From assembly GCA_015222555.1 (NCBI GenBank), contig JADFVM010000374.1, forward strand, positions 1 through 10,791: 10,791 nucleotides of DNA, in the 5' to 3' direction. Below the pieces are notes generated by a model. It searched no databases, had not been told where the DNA came from, and worked only from the letters and a program-made list of their open reading frames with translations. Of the stretch, positions 6,151 to 10,791 are shown piece after piece (the stretch's first letter is position 1; each line of letters starts with the position of its first letter). This DNA is from Pseudomonadota bacterium (GTDB taxonomy: Bacteria > Desulfobacterota > JADFVX01). The position numbers and the translations under genes were made by a program.

Positions 6151-7191
6151 TTACGCGTCTACACAAATCTCTTTCAATAACGCCAATTCATCCAGGGCTC
6201 TTCCTGATCCCATAACAACACATGACAAGGGGTCGTCTGCTATTATGACGGGCAGGCCCGTTTCCTGGCTAAGCAGTTCATCGATGCCCGCCAGCAATGC
6301 CCCGCCTCCTGCCAGCACAATTCCTCTGTCAACGATTTCTCCCGCAAGCTCCGGCGGCGTTCTTTCAAGTGCAATCCGCACGGCCTCAACAATGGCATTG
6401 ACAGTCTCGGTCATCGCTTCTTTTATCTCGTCTGAGGTTATTTCCAGTGTCTTGGGGATGCCGGCAACAAGGTCTCTCCCTTTCACCTCCATCGTTTTCA
6501 TATCACCTTTGGGATGAACGGAACCGATGGTCATTTTGATTGACTCAGCAGTCATCTCTCCAATAAGAAGGTTATATTTCCTCTTAATGTACTGGACAAT
6601 CGACTCATCAAGCTTGTCACCACCCACTCTCACAGAACGGCTATACACAATCCCGGAGAGAGAGATAACAGCCACTTCTGTCGTTCCACCACCGATATCT
6701 ACTATCATATTTCCTGTTGGCTCAGTGATAGGCAAACCAGCCCCAATGGCAGCCGCCATCGGTTCTTCTATAAGGTAGACTTCCCTGGCGCCTGCATATT
6801 CAGCAGACTCTCTAACCGCTCTTTTTTCCACCTGAGTGATCCCCGAGGGAACACAAATGACAATTCTGGGATTGACAAGTTTGTTCCTGTTGTGGACCTT
6901 GCCGATAAAATATCTCAGCATCGCTTCTGTGATTTCAAAATCTGCAATAACACCATCTTTCATCGGCCTGATGGCAACAATGCTTCCAGGCGTTCTACCC
7001 AACATCTTTTTCGCTTCGTTGCCCACAGCAAGAACTTTTTTGGATCCGCTAGAATCCTTATGGACAGCAACGACCGACGGCTCACTGGAAGCGATCCCTT
7101 TACCTTTCACGTATACAAGGGTGTTGGCTGTACCTAAGTCAATTGCCAAGTCCCTTGAAAATAAACCCACCAATCTCTTAATAAACATCAT
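6151..7191 (-). CDS. mreB: rod-shape-determining actin homologue MreB
   Basis: MreB forms membrane-attached filaments that guide lateral peptidoglycan synthesis in rod-shaped cells. The 346-aa protein has all actin-ATPase motifs in order. An amphipathic N-terminal membrane anchor (MFIKRLVGLF) precedes phosphate-1 LAIDLGTANTLVYV (residues 15-28). After these come the IRPMKDGVIADFE stretch, connect-1 (about 110-145, ending LIEEPMAAAIGAGL), phosphate-2 MIVDIGGGTTEVAVIS (about 162-177), and the adenosine motif GIVLAGGGALL near residue 290. Shine-Dalgarno GGAG (RC of 7196-7199) is 4 nt from the first ATG and 7 nt from the second (7188), so a 345-aa form starting MFIKRL is equally plausible. mreC, mreD and pbp2, which often follow, are absent: the gene ends in a hairpin facing trxA. 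It is divergent from the ppiD-like gene. Confidence 0.97.
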   Translation of the reverse strand: MMFIKRLVGLFSRDLAIDLGTANTLVYVKGKGIASSEPSVVAVHKDSSGSKKVLAVGNEAKKMLGRTPGSIVAIRPMKDGVIADFEITEAMLRYFIGKVHNRNKLVNPRIVICVPSGITQVEKRAVRESAEYAGAREVYLIEEPMAAAIGAGLPITEPTGNMIVDIGGGTTEVAVISLSGIVYSRSVRVGGDKLDESIVQYIKRKYNLLIGEMTAESIKMTIGSVHPKGDMKTMEVKGRDLVAGIPKTLEITSDEIKEAMTETVNAIVEAVRIALERTPPELAGEIVDRGIVLAGGGALLAGIDELLSQETGLPVIIADDPLSCVVMGSGRALDELALLKEICVDA

Positions 7192-7230
7192 AAAACTCCT
7201 TTCATTTGCCCCATCGTAAGAAAATAGAAA

Positions 7231-7259
7231 ATGCTATCAAATAAACATAAATATATCAA
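7231..7259 (-). promoter_or_regulatory. probable promoter for mreB
   Basis: On the minus strand TTGATA (7259-7254), a 17-base spacer and TAGCAT (7236-7231) give a modest sigma70-like match in a very AT-rich stretch. The leader to the mreB ATG would be about 33 nt. Confidence 0.4.
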
Positions 7260-7289
7260 GACAAATAAGGCTGCGGGAACAAAAAACTC

Positions 7290-7318
7290 TTGTCTTTTCA
7301 CCCGCCCTGTTTTACTAT
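7290..7318 (+). promoter_or_regulatory. probable promoter for the ppiD-like gene
   Basis: TTGTCT (7290-7295), a 17-base spacer and TACTAT (7313-7318) fit a sigma70 promoter. The leader would be about 57 nt and contains AAGGAG at 7367-7372. The -35 box is the right arm of a short AGACAA/TTGTCT inverted repeat whose left arm (7259-7264) touches the mreB -35 box. Confidence 0.4.
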
Positions 7319-7381
7319 TACCCCAGAAATCTTGGATTCTTCCATAGATAAAAAAGACTATTCATTAAGGAGCTTAAAATA

Positions 7382-9283
7382 ATGCTGGGATTGATGCGCA
7401 GACATTCCCGTTCTATCGTCATAAAACTTCTCTATGTGGGACTTATACTCAGCTTTCTCATCTGGGGATTCAGCTCCTACCAGGGAAGCAAGGACAGGGT
7501 TGCCGTTAGCATCAACGGCGAGGATATCGCCTATCAGGATTATCAAAGGGCCTATGAGAATACCCTTAACTATTACAGGGAAATGCTGAAGGATGCATTC
7601 AATGATGAGCTCATTCTTAAACTAAACCTCAAAAAACAGACACTTGATTCTCTAATTAACCAGGTTTTACTTGTTGAGGAAGCAGGTCGGCTGAAACTTA
7701 AGGCAGACAAGAATGAGATTGCTGCAAAAATTCAGGCCACCCCCGCCTTCCAAAAGGATGGTCGATTTGACAATGAGACCTACACTAAGGTTCTCAGCTA
7801 CTACCGTATCAAGCCCAGCGAGTACGAAGAAGAGCAGCGGAACCAGATTTTGACCTCAAAAACGGAAGAGGCTATCAAAAAAGGTGCTGCCGTTTCAAAT
7901 GAAGAAGTGCTGGAGAGTTACAAAAAGGAGAAAACTCAGGTCAACCTTGAGTTTGTAAAGATCTCCCCCGGAGATCTAAAGAAAAAGGCCAAAACAACAG
8001 AGGAAGAAGTGCAGGATTATTTTTCCTCTCATATGGGAGACTTCACCATACCTGAAAAGATCAACCTGGGATATGCCATCTTTGATCCCCAATCTTTTAT
8101 CAAAGAAATTAACCTTACCAAAGAAGATTACGAGGACTACTATAAAAGCTTTATCGAGGATTTCACAACTCCCGGAAAGGTCAGAGCCAGTCATATTCTT
8201 GTAAAGTTTGAAGCTGACCAGGACAAGGATGCTGCCAGTGCCAAAGCAGAGGACATACTTAAAAAAGTTAAGGATGGAGAGGATTTTTCAAAACTGGCCA
8301 GGGAGTTCTCTGATGACACGACATCGGCAAAAAAGGGAGGAGACCTAGGATTCTTTGGTGCGGGTGAAATGGCGGGACCTTTCGAAGACACTGCCTTTTC
8401 ACTAGAAAAAGGGGAAGTGAGCGACCTTGTTGAGACCAACTTTGGCTTTCATATAATAAAGGTCATCGACATTGTAGAAGAAGAGGTTAAAGCAATGGCC
8501 GAAGTCAAGGCAGAGATCAGAAAGAACATTGAAGCGGAAATATCGGCTGAGCTTGCCGAGGGAAGAGCTGAAGACATCTATTATGAGGCCTTGAAAGGGA
8601 AAAGCCTTGAGGAATTGGCAAAAGAAGAAAAGCTGCCCTACAAAACAACGGACTTTTTCAACCTTAGTAATATCCCATCGGCTATTGCGGAATTGAAGGA
8701 ACTTGTCCAAACAGCATCTACAATGGATCAGGGATGGATAGGAAGGCCCTTAGAGGCGGGTTCAAAACTTTATATTTTAACACTTTTAGGGAAGCAGGAA
8801 CCAAGAGAGCCAACCCTTGATGAAGTTAAGAAAGATGTAAAGGAAGCCGTTGCCATGGAAAAAGCAAAGAAAGAAGCCATTGAGTTGGCTGAGAAGATAC
8901 TGGCTCAGGTTCAAAAGGGAACAAAGCTAGCAAAATTGGCAAAACAGAACCGGCTAAAAGCTGATGAGACAGGGGATTTCAGCCAGTCCAGCAATTTTGT
9001 TCCAAAAATAGGAGTCTCTCAGGATATTGTAGAAAAAGCTTTTACCCTTACAACTGATAAGCCATTAGCTGACACAGTTTTCAAAGTAGGCGATGATGCC
9101 GTTATCCTTCGCCTTAAGAAACGGCAAGAGATCGACATGGAGACCTTTGAAAAAGAAAAAGATCTTTTCAAGGAAAAAATCCTTTCGCAGAGAAGAAAGG
9201 AGGTCCTTAAAAAGTGGCTTGAAGACGCACGAGGCAAAGCGGAACTATCCTACCATGAGGATCTTGAAGAACTGAGGGGTTAA
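7382..9283 (+). CDS. ppiD: PpiD/SurA-type membrane-anchored peptidyl-prolyl isomerase
   Basis: This 633-aa protein helps fold proteins leaving the Sec translocon into the periplasm. Residues 12-31 (IVIKLLYVGLILSFLIWGF) are one N-terminal TM helix after a short basic cytoplasmic start, as in PpiD. Residues about 38-200 form the SurA-N-like chaperone helices with the VAVSINGEDIAYQDY motif. Two related pieces follow (TEEEVQDYF...DFTIPEK at 206-226 and TKEDYEDYY...DFTTPGK at 246-266), a layout also seen in E. coli PpiD. The parvulin domain spans about 266-363: ASHILVKF, GGDLGFFGAGEM, GPFEDTAFSL and NFGFHIIKV. His271, Met330, Phe334 and His357 keep the usual parvulin catalytic pattern, so it is likely active, unlike the E. 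coli PpiD parvulin domain. The rest, 370-633, is charged and helical with a degenerate second domain. Shine-Dalgarno AAGGAG is at 7367-7372. It is divergent from mreB. Confidence 0.9.
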   Translation: MLGLMRRHSRSIVIKLLYVGLILSFLIWGFSSYQGSKDRVAVSINGEDIAYQDYQRAYENTLNYYREMLKDAFNDELILKLNLKKQTLDSLINQVLLVEEAGRLKLKADKNEIAAKIQATPAFQKDGRFDNETYTKVLSYYRIKPSEYEEEQRNQILTSKTEEAIKKGAAVSNEEVLESYKKEKTQVNLEFVKISPGDLKKKAKTTEEEVQDYFSSHMGDFTIPEKINLGYAIFDPQSFIKEINLTKEDYEDYYKSFIEDFTTPGKVRASHILVKFEADQDKDAASAKAEDILKKVKDGEDFSKLAREFSDDTTSAKKGGDLGFFGAGEMAGPFEDTAFSLEKGEVSDLVETNFGFHIIKVIDIVEEEVKAMAEVKAEIRKNIEAEISAELAEGRAEDIYYEALKGKSLEELAKEEKLPYKTTDFFNLSNIPSAIAELKELVQTASTMDQGWIGRPLEAGSKLYILTLLGKQEPREPTLDEVKKDVKEAVAMEKAKKEAIELAEKILAQVQKGTKLAKLAKQNRLKADETGDFSQSSNFVPKIGVSQDIVEKAFTLTTDKPLADTVFKVGDDAVILRLKKRQEIDMETFEKEKDLFKEKILSQRRKEVLKKWLEDARGKAELSYHEDLEELRG

Positions 9284-9287
9284 TCAA

Positions 9288-9323
9288 GAAGGCGACTACT
9301 CTCGCATTTTATTAATCGCCTTC
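9288..9323. other. 8-bp inverted repeat at the ppiD/panE convergence
   Basis: GAAGGCGA (9288-9295) and TCGCCTTC (9316-9323) are perfect inverted repeats around a 20-base loop that includes the panE stop and last codons. The two genes end only 12 bases apart. A terminator role for the converging transcripts is possible, but the loop is long and no U-run follows. Confidence 0.35.
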
Positions 9324-10219
9324 AATGCGGCATAAAGAGTATCATTAACAGGTGTTGGCATGCCCAGCTTTTTACCTAAGCGCGAGACAGCACCGTTCAA
9401 CGCTTCAATTTCAACTTTTCGCCCATTTTCAAGATCGACAAGCATAGACGTCCTTATTTCGCCCTGCTTTTCAGTATGGGTGATCGTCTTTCCCGGCAAA
9501 TCCTCTCTAAGGGCAACGCCCAAGCCCTTCGCGACAGAGAGGACTTCATCCATGGCATCTTTAACAACCTGCCTGGCCTCAGCGACAGACAAAAGCTGAC
9601 TCACAGAGCTCCCGCTAAGCGCAGTAATGGCATTAAAGCCGCAGTTCCAGACCATTTTCTGCCACATCGCCTTTTTGATATTTTCTGACAATATGGCTTC
9701 AATGCCGGCGTTTTCAAATAACTTCAACAAACCCCTACCCCTCTCTGATGTGCCCCCCTCCAACTCACCAAAGGTCATACTCCCTGCGGCGGTATGCAAA
9801 ATAACGCCGGGCGCCTTAATACGCGAACCGATGAAAGCCACCCCGCCCATCACCTTTTCACTCCCCAGCACATTACCAATAATCTCTTCATTTTCAACAC
9901 CGTTTTGAAAAGAAATAATGACCGTCGATTGTCCGACCAGAGGTTTTATCCTTTCTGCCATACTCTCCGTATCGAAAGATTTCACGCAAAAAAGAACAAT
10001 GTCACAAAGACCGATCATGGCAGGATCATTGCCGGCCTTGACCTTCACATCAAAGTCCCCGCGATAGCTTTCCACCTTCAGGCCATTTTTTTTTATGGCC
10101 TTTAAATGTTCCCCCCTTGCCAGAAAGAAGACATCCAAACCGGCCTTTGCCAGCAGACCGCCAAAATAGCCGCCCACACCACCTGCCCCAACAACAGCAA
10201 TCTTTGCCTTAGCATTCAT
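9296..10219 (-). CDS. panE: ketopantoate reductase family protein (2-dehydropantoate 2-reductase)
   Basis: PanE reduces 2-dehydropantoate to pantoate with NADPH, for pantothenate and CoA synthesis in the cytoplasm. The 307-aa protein is of normal length. Residues 7-21 carry the Rossmann motif IAVVGAGGVGGYFGG, and a NADP-type LARGEHLKAIKKNGL stretch follows the second strand. CVKSFDT (78-84) and SFQNGVEN (103-110) are the usual cofactor and substrate loops. The C-terminal ApbA domain has KMVWNCGFNAITAL with the catalytic Lys188, SMLVDLENGRKVEIEALNG (258-276) with Ser258 and Glu270. All main catalytic residues are present. Shine-Dalgarno AAAGGAG is 5 nt before the ATG at 10219. Other family members act on other 2-oxo acids, so the pantoate role is inferred; no panB/panC neighbour supports it. 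It converges on the ppiD-like gene. Confidence 0.9.
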   Translation of the reverse strand: MNAKAKIAVVGAGGVGGYFGGLLAKAGLDVFFLARGEHLKAIKKNGLKVESYRGDFDVKVKAGNDPAMIGLCDIVLFCVKSFDTESMAERIKPLVGQSTVIISFQNGVENEEIIGNVLGSEKVMGGVAFIGSRIKAPGVILHTAAGSMTFGELEGGTSERGRGLLKLFENAGIEAILSENIKKAMWQKMVWNCGFNAITALSGSSVSQLLSVAEARQVVKDAMDEVLSVAKGLGVALREDLPGKTITHTEKQGEIRTSMLVDLENGRKVEIEALNGAVSRLGKKLGMPTPVNDTLYAALKAINKMRE

Positions 10220-10277
10220 TTAATCTCCTTTCCATATTCTTTCAACCGAAGGAATTTATTCAAGTTTGATAATTCAT

Positions 10278-10291
10278 AGCTTGAACAAGCT
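10278..10291. promoter_or_regulatory. operator-like palindrome upstream of the small acidic gene
   Basis: AGCTTG (10278-10283) and CAAGCT (10286-10291) are perfect inverted repeats with a 2-base spacer, directly upstream of the -35 box at 10295. It could bind a regulator, or may be chance. Confidence 0.25.
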
Positions 10292-10294
10292 TTC

Positions 10295-10323
10295 TTGTAA
10301 ATGATATAGCCTACTGGTAGAAT
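10295..10323 (+). promoter_or_regulatory. probable promoter for the small acidic gene
   Basis: TTGTAA (10295-10300), a 17-base spacer and TAGAAT (10318-10323, 5 of 6 consensus) predict a start near 10330. That lies beyond the ATG at 10327, so a transcript from here could use only the ATG at 10378. Confidence 0.5.
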
Positions 10324-10377
10324 ATAATGTCATACGATGCTGATTTTTCCAACAAAACAACGAGACAAGGCAGCCGG

Positions 10378-10602
10378 ATGATAATTATTAAAGTCAAGGC
10401 ATACTCCGGGTACAAAGCCAATGAAAGGCCTCTCTCATTTTCAATGGGCGAACAGGAGTATGCCATAGAGAAGATTATAGACAGGTGGTATGGTGAGGAT
10501 GAAGATTATTTTAAGGTTAAGGCCGAGGACGGATGTACCTACATCATTCGCTACCATCGCAGTGAAGACTGGTGGGATTTGGTAATGATGGATGGGTCTT
10601 AA
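10378..10602 (+). CDS. small acidic conserved-looking protein of unknown function
   Basis: Using the ATG at 10378 the product is 74 aa; an upstream in-frame ATG at 10327 would add 17 polar residues. I prefer 10378 because the best promoter would start transcription near 10330, the extra residues (MSYDADFSNKTTRQGSR) look uncoupled from the rest, and an AAGG (10367-10370) lies 7 bases ahead. The protein has the look of one compact beta-rich domain with alternating strands: IIIKVKAYSGYKANERPL, a FSMGEQEYAIEKIIDRWYG middle, then a YFKVKAEDGCTYIIRYH strand pair and a Trp-rich end (EDWWDLVMM). Many residues are acidic or aromatic. No catalytic motif, TM segment or signal peptide is visible. I have the impression of similar 'KVKxYSGYKANERP' small proteins in Desulfobacterota genomes, without known function. 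Confidence 0.8.
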   Translation: MIIIKVKAYSGYKANERPLSFSMGEQEYAIEKIIDRWYGEDEDYFKVKAEDGCTYIIRYHRSEDWWDLVMMDGS

Positions 10603-10658
10603 TCTCTTTAAAAAGGTATCTCCACAATTTCAATGCACTTTTTTATTTGATCGACATA

Positions 10659-10687
10659 TTACACTCTCTGCTATTACATAATATAGT
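10659..10687 (+). promoter_or_regulatory. possible promoter for the gene at the right edge
   Basis: TTACAC (10659-10664), a 17-base spacer and TATAGT (10682-10687, 5 of 6 consensus) would start transcription near 10694, about 49 nt before the ATG at 10743. The surrounding AT-richness makes chance matches easy. Confidence 0.35.
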
Positions 10688-10742
10688 TATTACAATCATA
10701 AAAAGGGCAGATAACCATCCTGTCTCAAGATTGGATTAATTA

Positions 10743-10791
10743 ATGAAGCCATCGCCTGAATCCATATTAATTCTTGGTAATTATCGACAGA
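10743..10791 (+). CDS. start of a gene running off the window (product not determinable)
   Basis: An ATG at 10743 opens a frame with no stop to the window end, giving 16 residues: MKPSPESILILGNYRQ. A charged start followed by the hydrophobic strand ILILGN is how many Rossmann or ATP-grasp domains begin; carboxylate-amine-ligase-type ATP-grasp proteins can start with a similar strand and GNYRQ turn. This is only a hint. The Shine-Dalgarno is weak (GGATTA, spacer of about 6). Confidence 0.4.
   Translation, partial: MKPSPESILILGNYRQ

Noticed and set aside
1..10791. CRISPR arrays, tRNA genes, phage or defence genes.
   Set aside because: No regularly spaced direct repeats, no tRNA cloverleaf and no recognisable integrase, transposase or defence proteins were found on either strand by eye.

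Overview
This window is a stretch of ordinary bacterial chromosome, with moderate GC, short intergenic gaps, good Shine-Dalgarno sites and several recognisable sigma70-type promoters. Gram-negative cell-envelope genes are present: gmhA for LPS heptose, a PpiD/SurA-type envelope chaperone and mreB. The order of a deoxyhypusine-synthase-like gene beside gmhA near mreB recalls Desulfuromonadia/Geobacter-like members of Desulfobacterota ('deltaproteobacteria'). That assignment comes from memory of gene order and protein style, not from a search. No tRNA, rRNA, CRISPR array, integrase or transposase gene was seen.

Left part (1-3671, all + strand). The window opens inside gatA, the amidase subunit of the Asp/Glu-tRNA amidotransferase; gatB does not follow it. 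After a well-formed promoter comes a small lysine-rich phasin-like protein. A 338-bp gap then holds a foldback (imperfect palindrome) of about 190 bp, followed by dapA (lysine/diaminopimelate synthesis). Close behind dapA lie a tiny one-TM-segment ORF and, overlapping its stop codon, a CaCA-family Na+/Ca2+ antiporter. These last three probably share a transcript.

Middle (3672-7191). A 402-bp gap between the converging antiporter gene and the gmhA operon holds a dense nested set of inverted repeats. gmhA and a deoxyhypusine-synthase-like gene form a two-gene minus-strand operon, divergent from trxA (thioredoxin). The two promoters face away from each other with a 9/10 inverted repeat between their -35 boxes. 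trxA converges on mreB, with a shared hairpin between them. mreB is not followed by mreC/mreD within the window.

Right part (7192-10791). mreB and a 633-aa PpiD-like periplasmic folding factor are divergent from one promoter region. A ketopantoate-reductase-like gene converges on ppiD. It is followed by a small acidic conserved-looking protein of unknown function, whose promoter position argues for a 74-aa rather than a 91-aa product, and by the first codons of another gene that runs off the end.

The coding content is mostly housekeeping. The parts least explained by known genes are the two noncoding structured regions (1452-1644 and about 3710-3972), the diverged deoxyhypusine-synthase-like protein, and the two small proteins.
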